Positions 1 through 8,282 are shown, counted from the stretch's first letter. The stretch: 64,000 bases of DNA from DASYAE01 sp036501535 (GCA_036501535.1 DASYAE010000048.1:1-64000); one strand, 5' to 3'. Notes: generated from the letters alone by a model not told the origin. Numbers and translations: made by a program.

Positions 1-48
1 GGGGCTTCGCCCCTCTGGCGTGGGCGCGGGGGTCGTACCCCCGCTGTG
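1..48. repeat. GC-rich dispersed hairpin repeat, copy A
   Basis: The first bases form two small inverted repeats, GGGGCTTCGCCCC at 1-13 and a GCGGGGG/CCCCCGC hairpin at about 26-44. Positions 22-44, read on the minus strand, are identical over 23 nt to 34102-34124, and the neighbouring CACGCCAG block and a second small hairpin are also shared. This marks a dispersed intergenic repeat of the kind common in GC-rich actinomycetes. It lies just past the whiB stop and could act as its terminator, although there is no T tract. Confidence 0.6.
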
Positions 49-86
49 CACAAGCTCAAGCGCTGCCGGACCGGAGCGGAGCGTGG

Positions 87-347
87 TCAGGCAGAGCGCC
101 GCTTGAGCTTCCTTCGCTCACGCTCGGACAGGCCGCCCCAGATGCCGAAGCGCTCGTCGTGGGCCAGCGCGTATTCCAGGCACTCGGCCTTGACCTCGCA
201 GACCAGGCAGACGCGTTTGGCCTCGCGGGTGGAACCGCCCTTCTCGGGGAAGAAGGACTCGGGGTCGGTCTGCGCGCACAGTGCCCGCTCCTGCCAGGAC
301 AGCTCTTCGTCGAAGCCGCCGAGCAGCGGGAAGACCTCGTCGGTCAT
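87..347 (-). CDS. whiB: WhiB-family iron-sulfur transcriptional regulator (WhiB itself)
   Basis: This 86-residue protein is a developmental regulator that binds a [4Fe-4S] cluster and works with the principal sigma factor. The four cluster cysteines are C24, C47, C50 and C56 in the usual C-x22-C-x2-C-x5-C spacing. They are followed by the GIWGG turn and a basic tail (ERERRKLKRR) that contacts DNA. The stretch ALCAQTDPESFFPEKGG and the ADDEEL-like acidic N-terminus are typical of WhiB (sporulation WhiB; WhiB2 in mycobacteria) rather than WblA or WhiD. The ATG at 347 has a GGGAGG ribosome site about 9 nt upstream. The next 600 bases upstream carry no gene, so a long regulatory region is likely. 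Confidence 0.95.
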   Translation of the reverse strand: MTDEVFPLLGGFDEELSWQERALCAQTDPESFFPEKGGSTREAKRVCLVCEVKAECLEYALAHDERFGIWGGLSERERRKLKRRSA

Positions 348-954
348 CTGATGCGCCTCCCGTCTCGTGTGCTGTTCCTAGTGTGGACGAGCGAAGCCTC
401 TTACGCGCCGGTATTCGGGACACTGTGCACCTTCGTGCACCGGGTTTTGGATGATCGTGCCCAAGTCTTGAACACGATGTCCGAAACGCGTCGTCCGACG
501 GGTGGCGGCCGCGGTGGTCGGTACTGCGGTGGTCGGTACTGCCTCGATCGGTACTGCAGTGCGCCGCGTCCCGGATTTCCGGATTGAGCCTGACTTCCGA
601 AATGAACACATACTGATTCACCGCTGATCCGCGGCGGATCGGGAGGGACGCGGCCGCCGCGCGGTCTTGAAGCCTGTTGACATCTCGGCGTCGAAACCGG
701 GCGGCGTGCTTGAAATTACACGCGCGTCGTTCCCGGCCCGTCAAGCCGTGATCTGCTATCGGAGCGTTGATTCACTCGGAGGGAGCAGTGTTCGGCTGAC
801 CCGCCTGTCAGGGTCGTGAGGCCTGCGACGTGCGGTCGGGTAGGTGCTGCCGGGGGCGAGTCGGACGAGTGGGCGATTCCCACCCCAATCATCCAAGATC
901 ACTCGACTGGGTGAAATGGTACGCAGCGCACCCGATGCTGTATGGTTTTGCGCC
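348..954. other. Gene-free region upstream of whiB
   Basis: I see no convincing coding sequence in these 600 bases. Open frames here lack ribosome sites and conserved motifs. The region presumably holds the whiB promoter (minus strand). It contains a tandem direct repeat: two exact copies of a 15-nt unit ending in CGGTACTGC at 513-527 and 528-542, then a third partial copy (ATCGGTACTGC) at about 546-556. Confidence 0.5.
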
Positions 955-1095
955 ATGCCAGTGCGTCTCGGCCCCTCCGCCGAGCGGGCGAACCGGGTCG
1001 GCATCGCCGACGGGTCGTTCCGCCGAGGCTCCGCGCGCTGTTTCTGTCGCAGCAGCTGTTGTCACGGCTGTTGTTGTCGCGGCTGTCGCCTCTAA
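955..1095 (+). CDS. Cysteine-codon-rich small ORF, possible attenuator peptide
   Basis: A 46-residue ORF with an ordinary first half and a tail CFCRSSCCHGCCCRGCRL that has eight cysteines in its last 18 codons, including a CC pair and a CCC triplet. All are TGT codons, the rarer choice in such a GC-rich genome. There is no Shine-Dalgarno sequence. TATGGT at 941-946 resembles a -10 element, so a leaderless or nearly leaderless transcript is possible. Poly-cysteine leader ORFs that sense cysteinyl-tRNA are known in mycobacteria. Whether this one is translated is unknown, and a chance (TGT)n-like stretch remains possible. The next gene on the strand is an unrecognised protein. Confidence 0.35.
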   Translation: MPVRLGPSAERANRVGIADGSFRRGSARCFCRSSCCHGCCCRGCRL

Positions 1096-1351
1096 TCCTC
1101 TTCTCTGGATAGAGCCTCCGCAGGGCTGCCAAATCTGATCTCACGGCGTGATCGCGCAGTGCGATCGAATTCGGCCATCTCCCCTTCTTCACGACAGCCG
1201 GCCGTTCGCGCCTCGGCTCCAGCACTCGTTGTCGCATTTCCGCGACGGGGCGCAGCCGGATCGACGCACCCGACCGATCCGGCCCGTCCGGCCTCTCCTT
1301 CCCGTTCCCTGCCAGGGCACGAGCCCGGCGACTCGACAGGACCGACCGCTC

Positions 1352-1963
1352 ATGACGCTTGGTGCGACCCGACCGCAGCCGGATCGAGCACAGGCACCGA
1401 CAGCAACACCGACAGCAGCACCGGAGCTGAAATCGGAACCGAAGTCGGAGCCGAAAACGGCGCCGGCCGACTCCATCCCGCCGGACATGGCCGCGGTGCT
1501 GCACGGCTGCGCCGCGCATCCGGACCTGGTCGGCGAGCGGCGTTTCCACACCCCGCCGCCGGCCTCCGAGCTGACCCGGGCGGCGCTGGACCTGGCCGGG
1601 TTCGCGGCGGGGCTGGAGAGCGCCGATCCGGCGCAGGCGGCGGATCGCAGCGGGATATGGGCGTCTGCGCCCATGCTGACGGGGCCTGAGGCGGGCGGCG
1701 CAGTCGGGCCGGGACCGGCCGCCGGCAGCAATATCAGGGCTCGGATGCACGTGGTCGGGCGGGGCGGGGTGCTGCACTTCGGGCCGAGCGAGTTGGCGCG
1801 GGCGGTCGCGGTGGCGCGCGGAACGCTCGAGCAGCGCGGCTCGGGCCGCCCGGGGCTGCGGCCCGGAGCGGTGCGGCTGGTCCCCCCGGGCCGCTCGGTG
1901 CTCCTGGCCGATCTCGCCGGTGAAGGGGCGTTGGTGGTGGACGTGACGCAGGCCGAGCGCTGA
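1352..1963 (+). CDS. Hypothetical protein
   Basis: An unrecognised 203-residue protein. The first 45 residues are Pro/Thr/Ala-rich and contain a KSEPKSEPK repeat. The rest is Ala/Gly-rich with two more ordered stretches: HVVGRGGVLHFGPSELARAVAVARG and a C-terminal LRPGAVRLVPPGRSVLLADL segment followed by ALVVDVTQAER. No membrane segment or catalytic motif is seen. The frame is open upstream to a GTG at 1148. I chose the ATG at 1352 because the upstream extension is low-complexity, Arg/Pro-rich and unlike a folded protein, but the start is uncertain. It lies convergent with the MFS gene, 30 nt apart. Confidence 0.55.
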   Translation: MTLGATRPQPDRAQAPTATPTAAPELKSEPKSEPKTAPADSIPPDMAAVLHGCAAHPDLVGERRFHTPPPASELTRAALDLAGFAAGLESADPAQAADRSGIWASAPMLTGPEAGGAVGPGPAAGSNIRARMHVVGRGGVLHFGPSELARAVAVARGTLEQRGSGRPGLRPGAVRLVPPGRSVLLADLAGEGALVVDVTQAER

Positions 1964-1993
1964 CGAGGGGCCGCGCTCCCCGGGTGGTCCGCG

Positions 1994-3400
1994 TCACTCG
2001 AGCCGCCTGACCGCCGGCAGCGCGACGACGACGGCCACGCTGACCACCTGCCAGCAAGCACCGAACGCGAACACGCCGCGCGTGCCGACCGCGGCGGCGA
2101 CCGGCCCGGCGACGGCCAGTCCGAGCGGCCCGAGCGCGAACGCGGTGACGATGTTGAAGGCCGTCACGCGGGCCAGGGCGTCCGGCGGGATGAGCCGGGC
2201 CTGCGCGGCGGCGCTGATGCTGCGGCCCATGGATGAGGTGACCCCGGTGCCCGCCGCGGCGGCGACCACCATGGCGAGCGGCAGCCGCAGGGCGAGGGCG
2301 GCGGGCGCGAACGCGTAGCCGAGCGAGAGCAGGGTCGCCATCGCGATCGGGCGCCGGGGCCGGCGGCCGAGCAGGGCCAGTCCGCCGACGATGGCGCCCG
2401 CGGCGAGGCCGCCCATGACCAGGCTCCAGGCCCGGGCGCCGCCGAGCCGCTGCTGCGCGGTGGCCGGACCGAGCACCAGATAGGGCGCCCAGACGAAGAA
2501 GTTGAACAGGGCGAACTGCACCGAGGTGGCGACCAGCCAGGACCGCGAGCGGAACTCGGACCAGCCCACGCGCAGGTCGGCGAGAAAGGAGCTGCGGCGT
2601 GCGGCGGGGTCGGCGCCGTCCGCGGCGGTCGGCTCCGCCGTTGGCGCGGAGGGCTTGAGGCCGAACAGCGCCAAGACGCTGACGCCGTAGGTCGCCGCGT
2701 CGACGACCAGCACGATCGCCGGACCCGCGGCGGCCACCACGATGCCGGCGAGCACCGGGCCGGCGATCGAGGTCGCCGAGTCGGCCATGCCGAGCAGCGC
2801 GTTCGCGTCGTTGAGGTGCTGCTCGGGGACGATGCGCGGGATCAGCGCGGTCTGCGCCGGCATGAAGAAGCCCTCTGCGACACCGGACGCGGCCGAGAGC
2901 GCGAGCAGCGTCCACAGCGGCGTGTGGCCGGTGAACAGCGCGAGCGCGAACAGTGCTTGGACGACGCAGCGTCCGCAGTCGGACACCAGCATCACCAGCC
3001 AGCTCCCCCAGCGGTCGGCGAACAGCCCGCCGCCGAGCAGGCACAGCACGAGCGGCGTGATCCGCACGGCCATGATGAGGCCGAGCTCGGTCGCGTCGTC
3101 GCCGCGGCCGAGCACGGCGAAGGTGATCGCCAGCGGGGACATGGCGGAGCCGAGCTCCGAGGTGGTGTAACCGGCGAAGAAGCGGCGGTACCGGGCGTCG
3201 CGCAGGACCGCGGTGCGACGCGGTCGGTGCGCGGCGGTACCGTCGGCGGGCACGCGGCCGGATACGGAAGTGGACGCGGATCCGGATGAGGCGCCGCTTT
3301 GTGTCTCGCTGGCCACGATTCCGGATTCTGGCCGCGGTGTCCTTGCGCGCGCAATACTTTCGGCGAAAAACTTGAGTCTTCTTGAAGCAAGATTTGTCAT
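1994..3400 (-). CDS. MFS transporter (exporter-type)
   Basis: A major facilitator superfamily membrane protein, probably a drug or metabolite exporter. The core starts at an RRTAVLRDARYRRFFAGYTTSELGSAM motif typical of the MFS_3 / enterobactin-exporter-like group, and about 12 hydrophobic helices follow. A Gly-Arg-Trp-like loop (GGLFADRWGSW) after helix 2 matches the MFS signature A loop. The N-terminal 60 residues before the core are hydrophilic. The start is uncertain: ATG 3400 (used here), GTG 3427 or GTG 3316 are all in frame and none has a strong ribosome site. The gene is divergent from the recombinase-like gene, and three copies of one operator-like sequence lie between them. Confidence 0.8.
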   Translation of the reverse strand: MTNLASRRLKFFAESIARARTPRPESGIVASETQSGASSGSASTSVSGRVPADGTAAHRPRRTAVLRDARYRRFFAGYTTSELGSAMSPLAITFAVLGRGDDATELGLIMAVRITPLVLCLLGGGLFADRWGSWLVMLVSDCGRCVVQALFALALFTGHTPLWTLLALSAASGVAEGFFMPAQTALIPRIVPEQHLNDANALLGMADSATSIAGPVLAGIVVAAAGPAIVLVVDAATYGVSVLALFGLKPSAPTAEPTAADGADPAARRSSFLADLRVGWSEFRSRSWLVATSVQFALFNFFVWAPYLVLGPATAQQRLGGARAWSLVMGGLAAGAIVGGLALLGRRPRRPIAMATLLSLGYAFAPAALALRLPLAMVVAAAAGTGVTSSMGRSISAAAQARLIPPDALARVTAFNIVTAFALGPLGLAVAGPVAAAVGTRGVFAFGACWQVVSVAVVVALPAVRRLE

Positions 3401-3413
3401 ATCGCGGATTGCC

Positions 3414-3500
3414 GCAGTAAATCGCACTGACCAGCAGGTTTCGGCGCCATGAACGCAGGATCAAAGAGGTTCGATTTACTGCGGGAAGGCGATTTACTGC
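3414..3500. promoter_or_regulatory. Three copies of an operator-like GATTTACTGC site
   Basis: The 12-mer GCGATTTACTGC occurs at 3489-3500 and, inverted, at 3414-3425. Ten bases of it (GATTTACTGC) recur at 3473-3482. All three lie in the divergent spacer between the MFS gene and the recombinase-like gene, in AT-richer DNA than the surroundings. This looks like a multi-site binding region for a repressor or recombinase-like protein. Confidence 0.55.
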
Positions 3501-3659
3501 GCTACAGTCGAGGCAGCCGGAGAGGGGCGCGGGACATCGGCGGACTAAAGGTCGGCGGGAAGCACGGCGAATACGAATACTGGTGCTGTGGGTAGCGCTC
3601 GGGAGCGAGTGTTTAGTGCTGCTCTACACCGTGGCGGTGAGGGTGCGGAGGATGTCGTC

Positions 3660-4820
3660 ATGTACGTAAGTGCTCAGAACGGCGGACTGGACGGTGCGAT
3701 GGCAGACGGAGGGAACGCGCTCCGGGACGACGGCGGCGGCGGGCCGGACCGCGCTGCCGGCGGCCCGGGCCCCGGCGACGGCTCCGGCCGCGGCTCCGGC
3801 TCCGGCAACACCGGCGATGCCGCGCCGGTCGGGTACTCGGTCGCGGTCGAGAAGTACCTCGATGCGGCGAATCTGAGCGCGGGGTCGCGGCGGGTCTACC
3901 GGATCGCGCTGAACACGTGGGCCTGGCTGCTGGTCGAGCGCACGCCGCCGCGCGGGCGGGAGCGGCGCGGCGTCGTCGAGCCGATCGTCCCGCTCGCCGT
4001 GCTCGACGGCGCCGACGCCGCCGCGCGGCTCGGGTCCGCGGTGCGGATGCGGGCCGACGAGGTCGACGCGCGCACCCTTGAGCGCGAGCTGTCGACGCTG
4101 CGCGGCGCGGTCTCGTGGTGGCACCGGCGCGGCTGGCTCGGCACCGACCACGCCGGCTCGCTGCGGCCAGACGCGGTCGCGCCGCGCTTCCCGGCGGTCC
4201 GGCTGACCCGGGCCCAGGTCCGGTCCGTGTTCGGGCTGCGGGCCGGGCTGCGCGAGCAGACGCTGTGGCACATGGTCCACGACGGGGGCGGGCAGATCTG
4301 GCAGATCCTCGAACTCGACGTCGGCGACCTCAACGAGACCCGCACCGGTACACACCCGACGAGTGCATACTCGGTCCGCGTTCGGGCCCGGGCCCGAGCC
4401 GGCGACGGTGCCGACACGGGTGCCGATACCGGTGCCGGCGAGCGCGGTGCGGCCGGGCGGGATCGGAGAGGTCGCGCGGGCGGCGGCGATCATCCGGCCT
4501 CCGGTTCTGACGCCGCGTCAGAGGTGTTGCGCTGGCGTGCCGAGACCGCGGAACTGGTGCGCATGCTGGTCGCCGGGCGGGCCGCCGGGCCGGTCTTCCT
4601 CACCGATCGCAGGGCTGGACCCGACGTCGCGGCCCGCGACCGCTGCCCCATCACCGGCCGCGGCCGGCTCTCCTATCGCCGGGCGGCGGAGATCTTCACC
4701 AACGCGACGCGGCTGCTTGATCCGGCCGGACGCGGCTGGACGCTTGGCCAGTTGCGAGCCTCCGGTCCAGTGGCGCAGGGGAATCGAGCCGCCGGGGAAC
4801 GCGTCAGCGGCCGGTCCTGA
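3660..4820 (+). CDS. Degenerate tyrosine recombinase/integrase-like protein
   Basis: A 386-residue protein with a SAM-like N-terminal core-binding domain (SVAVEKYLDAANLSAGSRRVY, about residues 57-80) and remnants of the catalytic fold. The position of the first catalytic arginine (usual TGLRxSEL) reads GGGQIWQILELDVGDL, so Arg is replaced by Gln. The HxxR box reads WTLGQLRASG, so His is replaced by Gly. The protein then ends about 18 residues later with no catalytic tyrosine. A Gly/Arg-rich insert of about 60 residues interrupts the middle. It is therefore probably inactive as a recombinase and may be decayed or reused for DNA binding. ATG 3660 has GGAGG 8 nt upstream. The 3' end overlaps the convergent kinase gene by 17 nt. 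Confidence 0.65.
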   Translation: MYVSAQNGGLDGAMADGGNALRDDGGGGPDRAAGGPGPGDGSGRGSGSGNTGDAAPVGYSVAVEKYLDAANLSAGSRRVYRIALNTWAWLLVERTPPRGRERRGVVEPIVPLAVLDGADAAARLGSAVRMRADEVDARTLERELSTLRGAVSWWHRRGWLGTDHAGSLRPDAVAPRFPAVRLTRAQVRSVFGLRAGLREQTLWHMVHDGGGQIWQILELDVGDLNETRTGTHPTSAYSVRVRARARAGDGADTGADTGAGERGAAGRDRRGRAGGGDHPASGSDAASEVLRWRAETAELVRMLVAGRAAGPVFLTDRRAGPDVAARDRCPITGRGRLSYRRAAEIFTNATRLLDPAGRGWTLGQLRASGPVAQGNRAAGERVSGRS

Positions 4821-5382
4821 GCTGAACGGCGAGCGCGTCAATGGCGACGTAGATCTCGTCTATATGCGCCGATGTGTCTACGCGATGCACGATGCCTACA
4901 CCCAGCGGCTCGGCGTTGCGCTCCCACAGCTCCCATTCGCCGTCTGTCCGGCCGTCCGACTCCGGATGGATCGCATGGCGCTGCGGAACGCGGGCCGTGT
5001 ATCGGGCGCGTGCGACGGTGGCCGGGATGTCGCACCACACTTCATGCACCACCTGCGGATCGATGCCGGCGCGATTCAGCCCGTCGATCGCGAACTGCCG
5101 GTGATGCGCCAGCCACGGAGCCTCGAGCACCGCGCGGCCGCGCGCTTCGGCCAGAAGCGTCCACAGCGTTCCCATGGCTGCCGCGCCTAACGCCCGGCTC
5201 CACTCGCGCTGCGGCATGGTGTCCGGCCGGATATCCGACAAGGCGTCAGCGATCGTCTCCTTCACCGCATCCTTGCTGAACAGGGGCAGGTCGAGCCGCT
5301 CGGCCAGCCGGCTGGCCAGGGTCGACTTGCCCGCACCGGGCAGCCCGTTGACGATCACCGTGAGCACGTCCCGTTCGGCCAC
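4804..5382 (-). CDS. P-loop kinase-like protein (predicted small-molecule kinase / zeta-toxin-like fold)
   Basis: A protein of about 192 residues with a Walker A motif GLPGAGKST at residues 13-21, followed by SRLAERLDLPLFSKDAVKE, the pattern of the AAA_33/predicted kinase group that phosphorylates small molecules. A mid-protein VLEAPWLAHHRQF segment and an Arg-rich lid (ARARYTARVPQRHAIHPE) fit this. The substrate is unknown. The frame extends far upstream, antisense through fbiA, but the homologous part begins just before the P-loop, so GTG 5382 (or GTG 5367) is the likely start. It is divergent from fbiA with a spacer of about 80 nt. Confidence 0.75.
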   Translation of the reverse strand: MAERDVLTVIVNGLPGAGKSTLASRLAERLDLPLFSKDAVKETIADALSDIRPDTMPQREWSRALGAAAMGTLWTLLAEARGRAVLEAPWLAHHRQFAIDGLNRAGIDPQVVHEVWCDIPATVARARYTARVPQRHAIHPESDGRTDGEWELWERNAEPLGVGIVHRVDTSAHIDEIYVAIDALAVQLRTGR

Positions 5383-5464
5383 GGGCGCAACACTACTGAG
5401 TGCGGGGGTAGCGCGGACGCGGCCCGGTAAGCGGTCGCGGCCGGGACAGATAGGCTCGGATGCC

Positions 5465-6445
5465 ATGAGGATCACTGCACTGGCCGGGGGTATCGGCGGG
5501 GCCAGATTCCTGCGCGGGCTGCGTGAGGCCGAGCCCGGCGCACAGGTCACCGTGGTGGGTAACGTCGGCGACGACATCACGTTGCACGGGCTGCGGGTCT
5601 CGCCCGACCTGGACACGCTGATGTACACCCTCGGCGGGGGGATCCACGAGGGCCAGGGCTGGGGGCGGGCGGACGAGCGGTTCACGATCGCCGAGGAGTT
5701 GGCCGCCTACGGGGTCGGGCCGGACTGGTTCAAGCTCGGTGATCGGGACATCGCCACGCATCTGGTGCGCACTCAGATGCTCGACGCCGGCTATCCCCTG
5801 TCGGCGGTCACCGAGGCGCTGTGCGACCGCTGGAAGCCCGGCGTCACGCTGCTGCCCGCGACCGACTCGCGCGCCGAGACGCACGTGGTGCTCGCCGACG
5901 AGGACGGCCAGCGGCGCGCGGTCCACTTCCAGGAGTACTGGGTCAAGCTGCACGCGCCGCGCGCCGAGTCGATCGCGTTCGTCGGCGCCGAGGAGGCGGA
6001 GCCGGGGCCGGGGGTGCTCGACGCGATCGGCGCGGCCGACGTGATCCTGCTGCCGCCGTCCAATCCGGTCGTCTCCATCGGCGCGATCCTGGCCGTGCCG
6101 GGCATCCGCGCGGCTATCGCCGAGGCGGCAGCTCCCGTAGTCGGCCTCTCCCCCATCATCGGCTCGGCACCTGTGCGCGGCATGGCGGACAAGGTACTGG
6201 CCGCGGTGGGTGTGGAGACGAACGCGACGGCGGTCGCCGCCCACTACGGCGCCCGGGCGCGCGGCGGCCTGATCGACGGCTGGCTGATCGACGAGAGCGA
6301 CGCCGCGCAGGTCGCCGCGATCCAGGACGCAGGGATCGAATGCCGGGCCGTGCCGCTGCTGATGAGCGATGTGAAGGCGGCTGCTGCGATGGCGGCGCAG
6401 GCGCTGGAGTTGGCCGACGGGCTGGCCGCGGGGAGGCGGGGATGA
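5465..6445 (+). CDS. fbiA: 2-phospho-L-lactate / phosphoenolpyruvate transferase FbiA (CofD)
   Basis: A 326-residue enzyme of coenzyme F420 synthesis in the cytoplasm. It transfers the lactyl- or enolpyruvyl-phospho-guanosine-activated moiety to the deazaflavin Fo to form (dehydro-)F420-0. The N-terminal glycine loop LAGGIGGARFLRGL and the VGNVGDD and DLDTLMYTLGG motifs are diagnostic of the CofD family. The length is normal. ATG 5465 is chosen because the family starts with the MRITALAGGIGG strand, although the frame is open further upstream. The stop overlaps the fbiB ATG (ATGA), so the two are translationally coupled. Confidence 0.95.
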   Translation: MRITALAGGIGGARFLRGLREAEPGAQVTVVGNVGDDITLHGLRVSPDLDTLMYTLGGGIHEGQGWGRADERFTIAEELAAYGVGPDWFKLGDRDIATHLVRTQMLDAGYPLSAVTEALCDRWKPGVTLLPATDSRAETHVVLADEDGQRRAVHFQEYWVKLHAPRAESIAFVGAEEAEPGPGVLDAIGAADVILLPPSNPVVSIGAILAVPGIRAAIAEAAAPVVGLSPIIGSAPVRGMADKVLAAVGVETNATAVAAHYGARARGGLIDGWLIDESDAAQVAAIQDAGIECRAVPLLMSDVKAAAAMAAQALELADGLAAGRRG

Positions 6446-7803
6446 CCGACCAGCAGACCTCTGACGCAGGTGGCGCCGGCAGCGGCGGCCCGGTCGCCTC
6501 GTTCAGCGTGCTCGGGCTGCCCGGCCTGCCGGAGATCGAGCCGGGCGCCGACCTCGCCGCGCTGATCGCCCGCGCCGCGCGCGAGCCGGGCGGCCCCGGC
6601 CTGGCTGACGGCGACATCCTGGTGGTCACCTCGAAGATCATGTCGAAGGCCGAGGGGCGGATCGTCGCGGCCGCGGATCGCGAGGCGGCGATCGACGCGG
6701 AGACGGTCCGGATCGTCGCGCGCCGGGGGCCGCTGCGGATCGTGGAGAACCGGCAGGGCCTGGTGATGGCGGCGGCCGGCGTGGACGCGTCGAACACCGC
6801 AGCGGGCACCGTGCTGCTGCTGCCGGAGGACCCTGACGCCTCGGCCCGCGACCTGGCCGACGCGCTGCGCTCGCGGTACGACGCGGCGGTCGGCGTCGTC
6901 GTCTCCGACACGTTCGGCCGGGTCTGGCGGGCCGGCTTGGTCGACCAGGCGATCGGCACGGCCTACGTGGCGCCGGTGGACGACCTGCGCGGCCGGCGCG
7001 ATTCGCACGGCAACGACCTTGTGGTCACGGTCACCGCGCTGGCCGACGAACTCGCGGCGGCCGGGGAGCTGGTGAAGGGCAAGCTCGGCGGCGTCCCGGT
7101 GGCGATCGTGCGCGGCGCCGGACATCTGGTGACCGAGAAGCCGGGGCCGGGCGCCCGGGTTCTGCTCCGGCCGGCCGAGGAGGACCTGTTCTCGCTCGGC
7201 ACGGCCGAGGCGCGCGCATCAGCCGTCGCGCATCGCCGCACGATCAGGGCTTTTACCGGACGGCCGGTCGAGCCGGAGGCGGTGCGGCATGCGGTCGCGG
7301 CAGCGGTCACGGCTCCCGCACCGCATCACACGACCCCGTGGCGGTTCGTCGAGGTGCGCAGCCCGGAGACGAAGACGGCGCTGCTGGACGCGATGCTCGC
7401 GGCGTGGGTGCGGGATCTCGAAGGGGACCGCTTCACCGAGCAGTCGATCAGCCGCCGGGTCCGCCGCGGCGACGTGCTGCGCGGCGCGCCGGTACTGGTC
7501 GTGCCGTGCCTGGTAATGGAGGGCTCGCATACGTACCCGGACCCGCGGCGCGCCGCAGCCGAGCGGGAGATGTTCGTCGTCGCGATGGGCGCGGGCGTGG
7601 AGAACTTCCTGATCGCGCTGGCCGCGGAAGGGCTTGGCTCGGCCTGGGTGTCCTCGACGATGTTCTGCCGGGAGACGGTCCGGGAGGTGCTCGACCTGCC
7701 GGACGCGTGGGACCCGATGGGCGCCGTCGCGATCGGCCATCCGGCCGAGCCGCCGCGGCCGCGGCCCGGCCGGTCCGCGGACGACTTCCTGCTGGTGAGG
7801 TAA
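6442..7803 (+). CDS. fbiB: Bifunctional F420:gamma-L-glutamate ligase / dehydro-F420-0 reductase FbiB
   Basis: A 453-residue two-domain enzyme that finishes coenzyme F420. Residues about 22-250 are the CofE glutamate ligase, with VTSKIMSKAEGR at 62-73 and SDTFGR at 155-160. Residues about 264-453 are an FMN-binding nitroreductase-like domain starting HRRTIRAFTGRPVEPEA, which in mycobacterial FbiB reduces dehydro-F420-0. The fused layout is the actinobacterial form; archaeal CofE lacks the second domain. The ATG overlaps the fbiA stop by 4 nt, with GGGAGGCGGGG just upstream as ribosome site. Confidence 0.95.
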   Translation: MTDQQTSDAGGAGSGGPVASFSVLGLPGLPEIEPGADLAALIARAAREPGGPGLADGDILVVTSKIMSKAEGRIVAAADREAAIDAETVRIVARRGPLRIVENRQGLVMAAAGVDASNTAAGTVLLLPEDPDASARDLADALRSRYDAAVGVVVSDTFGRVWRAGLVDQAIGTAYVAPVDDLRGRRDSHGNDLVVTVTALADELAAAGELVKGKLGGVPVAIVRGAGHLVTEKPGPGARVLLRPAEEDLFSLGTAEARASAVAHRRTIRAFTGRPVEPEAVRHAVAAAVTAPAPHHTTPWRFVEVRSPETKTALLDAMLAAWVRDLEGDRFTEQSISRRVRRGDVLRGAPVLVVPCLVMEGSHTYPDPRRAAAEREMFVVAMGAGVENFLIALAAEGLGSAWVSSTMFCRETVREVLDLPDAWDPMGAVAIGHPAEPPRPRPGRSADDFLLVR

Positions 7804-7883
7804 GCCGAGTAAAGCAGTACGGCGTTACCCGTTCGTGACGGTCGCGCAGATCAAGCGGGACATTGCTCCGCCACGATCGCAGC

Positions 7884-8282
7884 ATGCGCACCTGTATGCG
7901 ACGGCTGACAAACTGGCTCAATCCGGTGTCGCCGCCAGCCCCGCGACCGGACTCCGTATGGCGGATCATCACGCCGGTGCTGCTGCTGCCGCTCCTCATT
8001 CCGTCCTCCGTGCTCGCCTACGCCTGTGTGACTGACCAGGGGCCGTGGGCTGCCGACGGCTACTTCGGCCCGGGTACCTTCACTGAGGCACTGGTGTTAC
8101 TCAGCCCGCTCCTCGTCTGGGCCGCCAGCTGGCTGTTGAAGTGGGAGGGCGAGTACGACGTCCTCGAGCGCAGGGCCGTCGTCTGTGTCGTCGCAGGCGC
8201 GATCGGTCTCGCGATCTGCGCCTGCTTCTGGCTCGGTATGGTCCTGGCAAGCGTCGCAGGATTGGGAGCCGCGCTGAACTAG
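7884..8282 (+). CDS. Small membrane protein, hypothetical
   Basis: A protein of about 132 residues with three predicted membrane helices: roughly residues 29-46 (IITPVLLLPLLIPSSVLAYA), 69-85 (EALVLLSPLLVWAASWLL) and 100-130 (VVCVVAGAIGLAICACFW onward). The N-terminus is basic, giving a likely N-in topology. No family is recognised. It lies 80 nt after fbiB on the same strand. The ATG at 7884 is one of several close starts (7863 is also in frame). Codon usage is slightly less biased than in its neighbours. Confidence 0.55.
   Translation: MRTCMRRLTNWLNPVSPPAPRPDSVWRIITPVLLLPLLIPSSVLAYACVTDQGPWAADGYFGPGTFTEALVLLSPLLVWAASWLLKWEGEYDVLERRAVVCVVAGAIGLAICACFWLGMVLASVAGLGAALN

Noticed and set aside
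899..1777. Long minus-strand open frames over the poly-cysteine ORF and unknown gene
   Set aside because: They are low-complexity Arg/Ala/Pro frames produced by GC-rich third positions, with no ribosome site or family motif.
2816..3289. Open frame on plus strand inside the MFS gene
   Set aside because: Overlaps a well-supported membrane protein in antisense; composition is Glu/Gln/Arg-rich as expected for an antisense frame.
4340..4600. Low-complexity Arg/Gly insert in the recombinase as a prophage or IS boundary
   Set aside because: No repeats or target duplication at its edges; it is in frame.
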